A stretch of 52,077 nucleotides of DNA from Planctomycetota bacterium (GCA_021781415.1 JAJXWW010000008.1:1-52077); one strand, 5' to 3'; shown: positions 42,745 through 51,702, numbered from the stretch's first letter. Program-made: numbers and translations. The notes: generated by a model from the sequence alone, not told the origin.

Positions 42745-45519
42745 ATGATGCCGATTTCTCAAGTCACTTCTCCTCGATGGCTCCGAACCGGATTGGCGGT
42801 CGTGCTGCTCGCCGTCGGAGTGTTCGGCGTCTGGAAGTCCGCCGATCTTCGCGGCCAAGCTCCGGCCCAGAAGAAACCGAGAGTCGAAGAGGAAGAGGAA
42901 GCGCCCAAGGCCAAAACGCCTCCCGACAAAAAGAAAAGGGGCGAGGAAGAGGAAGACGCGCCGCGGAAGAAATCGAAACCCAAAGTCATTCGCGTGGAGG
43001 AAGAGGAGACGCCGAAAGATAAGTCTACTCCTCGCCGCGCCAAGGACGCCGCCGCCGGCACCGACTTGAGCTTGTTGGCCGAGCAAACGAATCATAAGGC
43101 CTTGAAGAAGCTCTTTCTGGAGTTGGCCGTTCCGCACGATGTCGCCTTTTACAAGCCGACGCCCCGCGTCACCAAGTCGGGCGAGCGAACGCAGCGCGAA
43201 GACAACATCGTTCCAATCGCTTACTATCTCGGCAACGAGCCGAATCTCCGCCACCGAAGGCTTCGTTTCACGCCTTATTTAGACAATTGGCAACCGGGCA
43301 AATCCTACGAACCCCTCTTGGAGTCGCTGGTATTCGTCCGACCCTACGAAGAAATTGCCCGCGATGCCGTGCGACGCTTTCTCCAAGAAGACTACGACCG
43401 GCGCGAGCGGGACGATCCTCTTTTCCTCTCGCGCTACGACATGCTCGTTTCCGCCGAGCAAGTTCTGTCGGCGGTGTTGCGCTGGCACGAGTCGGCCAAA
43501 GAAACCGGCCAGCGCGGTAAAGACGAGTGGAGACCGATCGAGTCGGCGCTGCGCAAGCAACTGCTCGACGAGGTGATGCTGATTCAGATTAAGGTACTGG
43601 CCGGCGAAAAAAATTGGGATCGCGTCTTGGAGCGAGCGCACCGACTGGCCATCACTTATCCCTCCGCCGAGGATCGAGCGCGCATCTTCCGACCCGTGGC
43701 CGACATGATTCAAAGCGCCTTGAAAGACCCAACCGGCAGCGCGGCGAAGAAACAACAGGCTCTGAAGGGGCTGGCCGACCTGGAGCGCGAGTTTCCCAAT
43801 AATCCGGCCTTTCAACCGATTAGCGATCTTCTTATCGCCAATGCCAAAGACTTGTTGCGCATTGCCAACGAGTTGATCGGCGATGGCTCCGATCCCAAGA
43901 AACTCCAATTGGCTCAGGGCTATGTGGAACGGGCCAAAGAGGCGTGGCCGCAACTACCGGAACTGCAAACCATCGAGAGACGGCTGAACTTGGAACATCC
44001 CATCCTGCGCGTCGGCGTGCGCGGTGGACTGCCACAATACCTCTCTCCCGCGCGCGCATGTACCGACAACGAATGGCGCGTCGTCGATTTGCTTTTCGAG
44101 AGCCTGGTCAAACGCATTCCCGACGATGCGGGCGGCTACCGCTACGTTCCCGGCTTGGCTCAGTCGCGTCCCAAGGTCGCGCCGTTGGGCCGACGTTTCG
44201 ACTTGCCGCGCAACGCCTTTTGGTCCGACGGACAACGCCTGAACTCCACCGATCTCGATTTCTCGCTTAAACTGCTGCAAAACGGCAAGGGCGTCGGTCG
44301 GTCGCGCGTTTGGGGCGAACTCCTCGCGGACTTGGAGCGAAAGAGCAATCCGTTTGAAGTGACGGTGCGCATGAAGCAGGGTTTCCTCGATCCGTTGGCG
44401 TTGATGTCGTTCAAAATCTTGCCGCGCGATCGCGAGGTTCTCGGCGAGGAGTTCGCCCGCCATCCGGTGACGAGCGGCCCCTATCGCCTCGATCCACGAC
44501 AATCCGACGAAAAGAATCGCCCTTGTGTCATTTTTACCGCGAACTCCTCCTACGGCCTGCGTCCGGCAAAGCGCGGCGCGCCGCACATTCAAGAAATACG
44601 CTTCTATTCGTACACCAAGCCCGCGGACGAATTGGCCGAGGGAAAATTGGATCTCGTTCTCGACCTGACGGCCAAGGAAGCGGAGGAGCTGCGCCAGAAG
44701 CAACGCTCTGGGGCACTGTCGATCCAGGTGCCGCTCCCGTCGAAGGCGACGCCGAATCGACGAATTTACTTCTTGGCGATTAACACGAGCCATCTGCCCG
44801 ACGCCAAACTCCGCCGCGCGCTGGCGTTCGCCATCAACCGCGAATCGTTGCTGGACAAGTACTTCCGCGCGGCCCCGAAGGAGAATCTCCATCGCGTCCT
44901 CTATGGCCCGTTCCCGTCCGGTTCGTGGGCCTGCAATTCGAATGTGCGCGACCGCGCCAACAAGAGCGGGATGGACCTCCACGATCCCGATAAGGCGCGA
45001 ACCTTAAGCCACGGCGCGAAGGTGGGAACTTTGAAGCTGAAGTATCCCAGTGGCGATCCCGTTTTAGAAGAAGCCATGAAAGGGTTGGCGGAGAACGTCA
45101 GAGAGTTTACGGGAATCGTGTTGGAGCCTGCGCCCTGTTCGGCCTATCAATTGCGCGAGGACGTGGAGCTAACGCAAGATTACGATCTCGCGTACTATTC
45201 GTACGATTTTCCGGACGAGAGCTTTTGGTTGGCTCCCCTGATGGGTCCGCCTCCCGGCGCGGACGGAGATAGAAGCTCGTTCAAGTTCGCTCAATCTTCG
45301 CTCTTGAATTTGCTGGCAAAGGAGGGGAATTATCGCAATTTCGCCGAGTTCCGCCTCTATCAATGTCAGATTCACGCGCTGCTGAACGAGGAAATGCCAT
45401 TCGTGCCCCTCTGGCAGCTCGATCCACTGTTGGCCTATCGGCGCGAGGTACAACCCTCGTCGTTGGATTCGTCGCAAGTCTTCGTCGATGTCGAGCAATG
45501 GCGCGTGCGGTACAAGTAG
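42745..45519 (+). CDS. Large ABC-type solute-binding protein family 5, with charged N-terminal extension
   Basis: 924 residues from the ATG at 42745 (GAGATGGA upstream); an ATG 15 bp earlier is also possible. A hydrophobic N-terminal segment (LRTGLAVVLLAVGVFGVW) may be a signal anchor. Residues about 40-100 are alternating Glu- and Lys-rich. The C-terminal 480 residues follow the peptide/nickel-binding SBP_bac_5 fold: VDLLFESLVKRIP, FDLPRNAFWSDGQRLNSTDL, AINTSHLPDAKLRRALAFAINRESLL, and the end MPFVPLWQLDPLLAYRREV. The usual family is about 500 residues. No permease genes are adjacent. A sensor or scavenging role in the envelope is possible. Confidence 0.85.
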   Translation: MMPISQVTSPRWLRTGLAVVLLAVGVFGVWKSADLRGQAPAQKKPRVEEEEEAPKAKTPPDKKKRGEEEEDAPRKKSKPKVIRVEEEETPKDKSTPRRAKDAAAGTDLSLLAEQTNHKALKKLFLELAVPHDVAFYKPTPRVTKSGERTQREDNIVPIAYYLGNEPNLRHRRLRFTPYLDNWQPGKSYEPLLESLVFVRPYEEIARDAVRRFLQEDYDRRERDDPLFLSRYDMLVSAEQVLSAVLRWHESAKETGQRGKDEWRPIESALRKQLLDEVMLIQIKVLAGEKNWDRVLERAHRLAITYPSAEDRARIFRPVADMIQSALKDPTGSAAKKQQALKGLADLEREFPNNPAFQPISDLLIANAKDLLRIANELIGDGSDPKKLQLAQGYVERAKEAWPQLPELQTIERRLNLEHPILRVGVRGGLPQYLSPARACTDNEWRVVDLLFESLVKRIPDDAGGYRYVPGLAQSRPKVAPLGRRFDLPRNAFWSDGQRLNSTDLDFSLKLLQNGKGVGRSRVWGELLADLERKSNPFEVTVRMKQGFLDPLALMSFKILPRDREVLGEEFARHPVTSGPYRLDPRQSDEKNRPCVIFTANSSYGLRPAKRGAPHIQEIRFYSYTKPADELAEGKLDLVLDLTAKEAEELRQKQRSGALSIQVPLPSKATPNRRIYFLAINTSHLPDAKLRRALAFAINRESLLDKYFRAAPKENLHRVLYGPFPSGSWACNSNVRDRANKSGMDLHDPDKARTLSHGAKVGTLKLKYPSGDPVLEEAMKGLAENVREFTGIVLEPAPCSAYQLREDVELTQDYDLAYYSYDFPDESFWLAPLMGPPPGADGDRSSFKFAQSSLLNLLAKEGNYRNFAEFRLYQCQIHALLNEEMPFVPLWQLDPLLAYRREVQPSSLDSSQVFVDVEQWRVRYK

Positions 45520-45537
45520 CGCCTCGAATCGGCCATC

Positions 45538-45565
45538 TTGCCAATATCGTGAAATCGGCTATAAT
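45538..45565 (+). promoter_or_regulatory. Promoter of tRNA-His
   Basis: TTGCCA (45538-45543), 16-bp spacer, perfect TATAAT (45560-45565), ending 11 bp before the tRNA. Confidence 0.6.
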
Positions 45566-45576
45566 TCAAACGTCTG

Positions 45577-45650
45577 GTGGGTGTAGCTCAGTAGGTTAGA
45601 GCGTCAGACTGTGGCTCTGAAAGTCGCGGGTTCGAATCCCGTCACCCACC
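45577..45650 (+). tRNA. tRNA-His (GTG)
   Basis: Acceptor GTGGGTG pairs with CACCCAC and the discriminator is C at 45650. D-arm GCTC...GAGC, anticodon loop CTGTGGC giving GTG, and T-arm GCGGG TTCGAAT CCCGT. The base before position 1 is G (45576), as expected for the extra G-1 of tRNA-His. CCA is not encoded. The 3' end is the presumed integration site of element 2. Confidence 0.95.
45621..45650. other. Presumed attL of element 2 in the tRNA-His 3' half
   Basis: The integrase stop codon (45642-45644) lies inside the tRNA gene, so the element end and the tRNA 3' end overlap, as expected after integration by a tyrosine recombinase into a tRNA. The other copy of the core should lie beyond 52077; none was found up to the window end. 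Confidence 0.6.
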
Positions 45651-47243
45651 CTTAAGACTCACGAAGACAGACGCGGACGGAAGCGGAACAAACCCCTGAG
45701 AAATCGGGGGTTGCGTTGTTTCTGGGGATACTCGTTCACTACTGCTCAAAGGGACAGATACGGACGGCGAAGGAACGGAAGGGGCATCCGGTTTGGCAAA
45801 TCCCCGGCAAATCCCCGGCAAACTTTTCTCCATCGAATCGACCGTTTGCCCGTCCGTCCCGGTAGCTCGGAGCGGTTCGCTTGTGGGGTCGGAAGGCAAG
45901 AAGCTGGGCATCTTCTCGATAGCGCCGGCGAGGTCGTACAGACGACGGTGCGAATAGCGCGCGGTCAAGACGGGGGTCGAGTGCCCCGCCAACTCTTGCA
46001 AGGTTCGCAAGTCGATGCCGGCGCGTCCGCCGAGCGTGATGTAAGTATGCCGTAAGCTGTGAAAATCGGCGTACAACGGGCCGTCGATCCCATCGACGGC
46101 GTAGGCGATGTTCGCCGATTCGAGGTCGATGCGGAGCATTTCAGCTGCCTTCCCGCCCGATGCCCACGTTCCGCCCCAGATCTCCGCGCCGTTCGGCTCG
46201 CCGTCGAGGTAATCGCGCATCAGGGCGGCCACGTCGAGGGGAAGCGGTTGCACCTTCTTTACGCGGCTCTTGTTTCGCCGTGCCGATAGCGAGACGGTAG
46301 GCGAATCGCCGTCGAGGTCAAACGATCCCGGCGTGAGAGACGCCAACGCGGACGCACGAAAGCCAGTCCCACAAGCGAGCGCGTAAAGATGAAACCGATC
46401 CCATCCCGTCAGCCCGCGATAGGTCCGTGTGCTACGGCGTGCCGCGTCGAGCAAGCGAGACAGTTCCTCATGCGTCAGTTCGCGCCGGTCGTGCCGCCGA
46501 TCCGTTTGCGTGTTACCAGCTTCCAGGTGCGAAAGCGGGTTGTCTGGCGTGCGATGATCTTTCACCATCCAACGGAGAAACGCCTTTGCGTGCGATAGGA
46601 TTTGGTTCGTCGTCTCGACGCTCGCGCCGCGCTGCAAGCGTTCTTGCAGCGCCTCAATCGTCTCGCGGGGGAAGCGCCGTCTCTTCCCATGCCCCTCGCC
46701 GGCCAGTCGATGCCGTCGCGCCGCCGTCCCAACGGATGCGGGTTTCACGCCGAGAAGCGCGGCCGCCTCGCGCGGTGTAAACCACGCTTGCCCCGGCGGC
46801 AACGGCGTAGTGGCTTTGTTTCGACGCAAGCGCGCGAGATAGTCTACAACCCCACTGGCCGATACGTCGGCATGGAAGACAAAGCCGCAACCAGCAAGCA
46901 GCGCACGAAGGCGAGAGGCGACGATGGAAACGTGCCGCGCATCGTCGCCTCTCGCGCGCAAGTCGGCAATGTAATCGTCGAGATGTTCCCGCAATGGGCG
47001 GCGTCGATGATCGGCGAACGGATCGGCCATGCCAGCGCGATCGAGGTCCGCCTCCGCGCGCAGACGGTTAAGCATCCGCCCCGCAACCGCCTTATCCACG
47101 CTCAGCGGCGTTTTCTTGCCCCCAACCGTGCCGTACCACTTGCGAGATTTAACGGCAACCTTGACCGCGCCAGGCGTTCCGGCAGGAACCCGCTTCCCGT
47201 CGAGACGCCAGCAAACGGTAGTTTGTTTGAAGAGTTCGGCCAT
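45642..47243 (-). CDS. Tyrosine recombinase with an embedded excisionase-like HTH
   Basis: 533 residues from the ATG at 47241-47243 after GGGGGATGA. The catalytic residues are Arg296 (GFRASALASL), His395-x-x-Arg398 (DFHSLRHTYIT), His421 (LAGHS) and Tyr430 (ARYSH). A SAM-like core-binding region is split by residues about 153-205 (WFTPREAAALLGVKPASV, then KRRRFPRETIEALQERL), which match a MerR/AlpA-type helix-turn-helix. The stop codon lies within tRNA-His, so the last three codons come from the attachment site. It integrates the element into tRNA-His. A partial copy of its 5' end lies at 47365-47402. Confidence 0.93.
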   Translation of the reverse strand: MAELFKQTTVCWRLDGKRVPAGTPGAVKVAVKSRKWYGTVGGKKTPLSVDKAVAGRMLNRLRAEADLDRAGMADPFADHRRRPLREHLDDYIADLRARGDDARHVSIVASRLRALLAGCGFVFHADVSASGVVDYLARLRRNKATTPLPPGQAWFTPREAAALLGVKPASVGTAARRHRLAGEGHGKRRRFPRETIEALQERLQRGASVETTNQILSHAKAFLRWMVKDHRTPDNPLSHLEAGNTQTDRRHDRRELTHEELSRLLDAARRSTRTYRGLTGWDRFHLYALACGTGFRASALASLTPGSFDLDGDSPTVSLSARRNKSRVKKVQPLPLDVAALMRDYLDGEPNGAEIWGGTWASGGKAAEMLRIDLESANIAYAVDGIDGPLYADFHSLRHTYITLGGRAGIDLRTLQELAGHSTPVLTARYSHRRLYDLAGAIEKMPSFLPSDPTSEPLRATGTDGQTVDSMEKSLPGICRGFAKPDAPSVPSPSVSVPLSSSERVSPETTQPPISQGFVPLPSASVFVSLKGG

Positions 47244-47364
47244 TTCATCCCCCGCAATCCCCGCGCGTTAATCGTGCGGATAAGTCCGAAACATACCCCC
47301 CCCCGCAATGCCCCGCGAAGGAAGGGGAGCGATCGCCTGTTGACAATTGTTGGCGTCTAGGCCG

Positions 47365-47402
47365 CCAGCAAACGGTAGTTTGTTTGAAGAGTTCGGCCAT
47401 TC
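47365..47402. repeat. 38-bp direct repeat of the integrase start region
   Basis: Bases 47365-47402 match 47207-47244, which cover the ATG and first 12 codons of the integrase gene. The upstream copy would encode the same first 13 residues, then stop in-frame at TAG. It may be a vestigial start or a regulatory duplicate. Confidence 0.7.
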
Positions 47403-47457
47403 AATACCCCGCGAACGAAGGAATAGGGCGGAATGCAGCGGAATGCAGCTGACTGCA

Positions 47458-50400
47458 TCATACTCCGTTTGCACCGAAAGGAAAATCGAGGGCATCCGCG
47501 TCGGGCGGGCCATCGTGGGGCGGTTCGTATGCGTCCCCGAAATTATTGTTTTCGCCGCCTACTATCTCCATTGCTTGCGACCCGACAAACCCGACATTTT
47601 CGCCGTTTTCACTGGAAATCGTAGCGTTTTTTGATGTCGGATTGCCATTTCCCGACCCGACATTTAGGCAGTTCGACCCGACAAATTCACCGAAGAGAGC
47701 GCCGGAAATCATGTGGAGTACGCTCCGTTGCGCGCCGTCGAGCGTTCGCCGAACGGTCAGAGTTTCCCTCGCCGCATCGACCGATGCGAGCAATCCGCGT
47801 TCGTGGAGGCGCGCTCGGAGCGTTCGCGCCGAGACGGCCAACGGTTCGCCGGTTTGTGTACCAAGCGCTTGTACGACGGCGTGCGCGCCTTCCGGATCGA
47901 GGTAGAGATTCTCCCTGTCGATCCACCCGATTCGGCGTCCCAGTGGTCGCCATTCCGGGCCGTGCCGTCCGGGTTCTTCGCGCCAGCCCCATGCGTTGGG
48001 AATCGCGGGCTTGTCGCCGTCTGCCGATGCAACGTGCGCAACGCCAGAGGAGATCGACGAACCCAACAACGCAATGAAGCGGTCAACCGGATCGGCGGCG
48101 GCAATGTGCTTTGCTTGCTCCGCGCCGATCGATTGGAGTGCGTCCCACGCTTCGCGCCAGAGCCGCTCGCGCTCGACGGCGGAGATTGCCCCAACATCGA
48201 CGGCAAACCGCAAGAGATACCGAACGCCGAGTCCGAAGTCGGCAAGCGCGTTCGGCGTGCGTTTGTGTCCAGCGTCGAGTCCGGCGGCGTCGCGCAACGC
48301 GCCGCGTTCGGCGGCCAGTCCGGCGACGGCGCTTTCGTAGCGTCCCGCAAGCCAGCGGACGTATCCGGCCATCGACCCCGCGCACAAACCGTCGGCGGCA
48401 TCGGCTTGGCATCGCGTCAGCGCGTCGAAACGAACGTCGCCGGGCTTCACTGGGACGGACAGCAGACGCGCGGCGAGGGATTGACCGCGCGGCATATCCT
48501 CGCCGGATGCCAAGATCAACCCGCGCGGAGGCCGCGCGGGCGTCAAAGTCCCGTCGCGCCGCATCCGCCCCCGCCCCGCGCCGTTGCCAGCGGCGCGGAG
48601 AAGTCGATCCGCTTCCCGATTCAGCCGTGCAATGTCGACCCCCGATCCGCCGGGCGCGAAGTCGTCAACGGCAAGCAACGAGTCCTTCAGGGTGAACGCC
48701 AACGATTCGAGACTATTCGCCGTGGCTGCCCAAGTTCCTGGCAGTCGTTCGCGCGTCATGGCAGCGCCGAAATGCTGTTGCGCGAGTGCGGATAATTCAG
48801 ACTTCCCAACTCCGGTAGGTCCGCAAAGAAAGAGCGAGCTATCGCAATGCCCCAACGGCGCGCGAAAGACGGCGGCCAACAACGGCCAGGCGATGCGCGG
48901 CGGAGCAACGTCGAGGATCGACAGCGCCGCCCGAACGGCGCGGCGTAGTTCCTCGCCGTCCGGCGGGGGCGGAAGAACAAAGCGAGAAAGCGAGTCCGGC
49001 AATCGCGTTTCGATTCCATCGACCGCGCCGTTCGCGCCGATCCCGCCCCCGCCGTGAAGATAAGCCCACTCGCCGCCGATGTTTTTCCACCCCGTATGTC
49101 CGTAAACCGTTCGCGTCGGTACGTCGCCGGACAGGTTTTGAATTGCCGCGCGGAGATGGTCCCGCGCGCCAGGTCCGGCAGCAATGACCGCGCGAGTTCC
49201 CCACGCGGGAATAATCCACTCCATTCGTCCGAATTGATCGGCGGAAATCTCGACGCGCGGCAAAGGGGTTCCGTCACGCAAAGAACCTTCCAAGGCGAGA
49301 AACATCGCCCGATCCGCCCCGTCGTCAATCGTGGTTTGTTCGACGATCCGAGCGGAGAAATTCGCAAGCTGCGAGTCTACGGGGCCGTCTTTCGTTTGCA
49401 GCTGCCGGACGATGCAACCGGCGGAAACGCGGTATTCCCCGGCGGAAACCAGAGGCGGCGCGGCCGCGCGAAGACGCTGCCGGATCGGTGCGATTGCGGC
49501 GTCGAGCGCCTTGAGTCCGATGCCGGACGATTTGATTTTGGCACGGACGCATTGCCATTCGGCAGGGTCCGATTCCGCCAGCCGTGCGAGTGCGTCGAGG
49601 AGAGCGCCATCGGCGAATAGCTTTTCCGCTCCGCCGTCGAGCGCGGCACTGAGTCGATCCAAAGGCGACGGCAGACGTTGTTCCGCGCCGGACGATGCCG
49701 CACTGGCCGCGCACTCCGCCACGAAGGCGCGGGCGGCGTCGCCGTCGAGGCGCTCGGGCTTGCCGCCGGTGACAAGCAAATCGTCAATGCCCTTGCCCTT
49801 CGCGCCGTCCCATCGTTCCACGGAAACGAAGAACCCCTCGCCGGCCAGTCCGTCGAGCGCGGCTTGCAAGGCGCGCGCCACGGTTTCTTTCTCGCGCGCG
49901 TCCGCATCGAAGGCAAGAAGTATCGCCCTTGTCCGCAATTCACGAAGTACCGGAATTGCCGGACGAAAATTAAAGACACCAGGGATAGAGATTGTAGGGA
50001 TACCGCTAATGGCGAAAGAAACGTCGGCTTTCAATTCGCCTTCCGTGATGCGAACGGTATCGCACGGCGAAGGCGCGCCGATGGGAACGTGACAGCAAAG
50101 TTCCGCCGTTGGGCCGCCGTATTTCGCACTGGAAATGTAGGAGTATCTCGGGCCGTCGCCGGATTCGTCTCGGCGGACTTTAAGGGCGGCGACTCGACCA
50201 TCGTCGGAACGGCATGGAATCATCAGGCCGGCCGCACCGGCGATGCTAATGTATATTCCACGCTCGCCGTCCTTCGCCACGAACCCCGGCACGGCCAATA
50301 GCTCGGCATCCCCGAATCTCTCCATCAACTGGCGGGCAATCGGAGCGCGTCCCTGAACGGGGAGCGTTCGATATTGTCCGGCGTCGATTTGCGCGTCCGT

Positions 50401-50730
50401 CAAGCCGCGCCGTCTCAGCGCTTCACGGTGGGCCGACGAAAGCGGCAGCGCGGCCAGCAATGCCGAATAAACCCGATGCCGCGCGTCCGCGTCCGCACGA
50501 TTTGCCGACGGCATCGGCGGATCGAGTCGCGGCGGCGGGTCGGTCGAGTCGCCGATCCTATGAATGTAAACCGGCGCGCCGGCCTTGTCTGTTTTCACCC
50601 GCGCCGCGCCTTGCTCCACGCGCCGACAGGCGGCCAGCTGGCCGTCGGCAGAAAGCCGACACCAACCGGCTTTGCCGCATATCGGGCATCGGGCCGAGCG
50701 CGTTGTGCTTATCCACTGGCGCGCACTCAT
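47458..50730 (-). CDS. Zinc-finger/Toprim primase-helicase of element 2
   Basis: 1090 residues from the ATG at 50728-50730, after AAAGGCGGTG. Residues 15-35 form a zinc finger (C15, C18, C24, C35). Residues about 200-330 match the Toprim-like DUF3854 (GIPTISIPGVFNFRPAI, then ILLAFDADA). Residues about 360-985 are homologous to the element 1 primase-helicase, with P-loop GPTGVGKS at 637-644 and LASGEDMPRGQSLAARLL near 730. The C-terminal 100 residues contain iteron-encoded VGFVGS. The start overlaps the AlpA-like gene by 4 bp. It probably initiates replication of the element. Confidence 0.85.
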   Translation of the reverse strand: MSARQWISTTRSARCPICGKAGWCRLSADGQLAACRRVEQGAARVKTDKAGAPVYIHRIGDSTDPPPRLDPPMPSANRADADARHRVYSALLAALPLSSAHREALRRRGLTDAQIDAGQYRTLPVQGRAPIARQLMERFGDAELLAVPGFVAKDGERGIYISIAGAAGLMIPCRSDDGRVAALKVRRDESGDGPRYSYISSAKYGGPTAELCCHVPIGAPSPCDTVRITEGELKADVSFAISGIPTISIPGVFNFRPAIPVLRELRTRAILLAFDADAREKETVARALQAALDGLAGEGFFVSVERWDGAKGKGIDDLLVTGGKPERLDGDAARAFVAECAASAASSGAEQRLPSPLDRLSAALDGGAEKLFADGALLDALARLAESDPAEWQCVRAKIKSSGIGLKALDAAIAPIRQRLRAAAPPLVSAGEYRVSAGCIVRQLQTKDGPVDSQLANFSARIVEQTTIDDGADRAMFLALEGSLRDGTPLPRVEISADQFGRMEWIIPAWGTRAVIAAGPGARDHLRAAIQNLSGDVPTRTVYGHTGWKNIGGEWAYLHGGGGIGANGAVDGIETRLPDSLSRFVLPPPPDGEELRRAVRAALSILDVAPPRIAWPLLAAVFRAPLGHCDSSLFLCGPTGVGKSELSALAQQHFGAAMTRERLPGTWAATANSLESLAFTLKDSLLAVDDFAPGGSGVDIARLNREADRLLRAAGNGAGRGRMRRDGTLTPARPPRGLILASGEDMPRGQSLAARLLSVPVKPGDVRFDALTRCQADAADGLCAGSMAGYVRWLAGRYESAVAGLAAERGALRDAAGLDAGHKRTPNALADFGLGVRYLLRFAVDVGAISAVERERLWREAWDALQSIGAEQAKHIAAADPVDRFIALLGSSISSGVAHVASADGDKPAIPNAWGWREEPGRHGPEWRPLGRRIGWIDRENLYLDPEGAHAVVQALGTQTGEPLAVSARTLRARLHERGLLASVDAARETLTVRRTLDGAQRSVLHMISGALFGEFVGSNCLNVGSGNGNPTSKNATISSENGENVGFVGSQAMEIVGGENNNFGDAYEPPHDGPPDADALDFPFGANGV
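47579..47683. repeat. Iteron cluster 1 of element 2 (TGTCGGGTT)
   Basis: Motif copies on the minus strand at 47579-47587 (variant, GACCCGACA on plus), 47588-47596 (perfect), 47654-47662 and 47675-47683 (variants), and TGTCGGATT on plus at 47636-47644. All lie inside the 3' part of the primase-helicase gene. Confidence 0.6.
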
Positions 50731-50948
50731 GGCCGCACCGCCTTTGCCTTTTCGCGCGCGGCGAATTCGGTTGCGTCGGGGCATCCGGCGGCCATCCATG
50801 CCTCAATCGTGGATTCGCGCCAGCGCGGCAATCGACCGATGTAGATCGGTGCCGGAATCAACTCGAAGAGACGCAAGCGCCGCACCTGGCGCTTGCAAAC
50901 TCCGAGTAGTGCGGCGAGGTCCGCGATGCCCAACAATCGCTCCGCCAT
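50727..50948 (-). CDS. AlpA-like excisionase/regulator of element 2
   Basis: 73 residues from the ATG at 50946-50948 after GGAGAATGG. The sequence MAERLLGIADLAALLGVCKRQVRRLRLFELIPAPIYIGRLPRWRESTIEAWM is a standard AlpA/excisionase helix-turn-helix with the RWRESTIEAWM arm. It is immediately upstream of the primase-helicase gene, overlapping by 4 bp, as in element 1. It likely controls excision or primase expression. Confidence 0.85.
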   Translation of the reverse strand: MAERLLGIADLAALLGVCKRQVRRLRLFELIPAPIYIGRLPRWRESTIEAWMAAGCPDATEFAAREKAKAVRP

Positions 50949-51153
50949 TTTTCCATTCTCCGTGAATCGCGGGCCGCAAAGCGCCGCCCGCATACGGGAG
51001 ATAATTGGACCGACAAACTCTGGAAAAAAGGGGGGTTGAGTTATTCCGACGCGGGCGGAATGAGGGGACGGGGAAATAACCGAGCGGAATTGTGGAAAAT
51101 AAATCTGACGGAAAAAATGGAAAAAATGATTTTTTCCGGCGCTTCAAATTGTC

Positions 51154-51642
51154 TCAGTCTCGCTTCTTTCTCTCCCAGTCGCGCGCCCGTTCGACAAGCC
51201 TTGCGTTGACCTTCATGCCGAGTCCCTCCGCAAGCTCGGCGGCGTCGCGGTTGCCGCGCAGCCGTTCGACGGCGTCCACGATCGAACCGCCTTCGGCCAG
51301 CGCTTCCAGCGCCAGCGAGTATAAGGCAGAGAGGCGCGGGTTTGCTGATTCGAGGGCGGGCCGTCCGCGCCGCTTTCCCGGGCGGCTCGGCGGGGGTTCG
51401 CGGCGGACTTCAGCATTGATGATGCAGCGCAATTCTTCGAGCGCTTCGAGACATTTGTCGCGATCCAGTGGTCCGTCGATGTCGCCTGGCATGACGTAGC
51501 CAGGCGGCAGTAACCCAAAATCTTGGGCGTAGACCGCAGCTTTTTGGAGTCCCAAAATCGTCCCATCCAGGGACAGACTTTGCAACCGCAGGCCGTTGAG
51601 GTATTTCGACAAGTCGAGCGGTGTCGGTGCCGGTTCAGACAT
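51154..51642 (-). CDS. Unknown protein of element 2
   Basis: 162 residues from the ATG at 51640-51642, with GTGAGAAAAAGC upstream. A helical N-terminus (PTPLDLSKYLNGLRLQSLSLDGTILGLQKAAVYAQDFGLL) is followed by an Arg/Pro-rich linker and a second helical part (LSALYSLALEALAEGGSIVDAVERLRGNRDAAELAEGLGM). No domain is recognised. It probably starts the operon that includes the AlpA-like gene. A strong hairpin is located in its 5' region. Confidence 0.6.
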   Translation of the reverse strand: MSEPAPTPLDLSKYLNGLRLQSLSLDGTILGLQKAAVYAQDFGLLPPGYVMPGDIDGPLDRDKCLEALEELRCIINAEVRREPPPSRPGKRRGRPALESANPRLSALYSLALEALAEGGSIVDAVERLRGNRDAAELAEGLGMKVNARLVERARDWERKKRD

Positions 51643-51666
51643 GCTTTTTCTCACTGGTGGGCCGCC

Positions 51667-51702
51667 GCGCGGCGGACTCGCCAGTGATCGAGTCCGCCGC
51701 GC
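51667..51702. promoter_or_regulatory. 14-bp hairpin upstream of the unknown protein gene
   Basis: GCGCGGCGGACTCG (51667-51680) pairs with 51689-51702 exactly, loop of 8. It lies 24-60 bp before the start codon, in the probable leader. It may act as a leader structure or an operator. Confidence 0.5.

Noticed and set aside
41644..43254. 536-codon minus-strand frame
   Set aside because: Antisense to the amidohydrolase and solute-binding protein genes; no domain.
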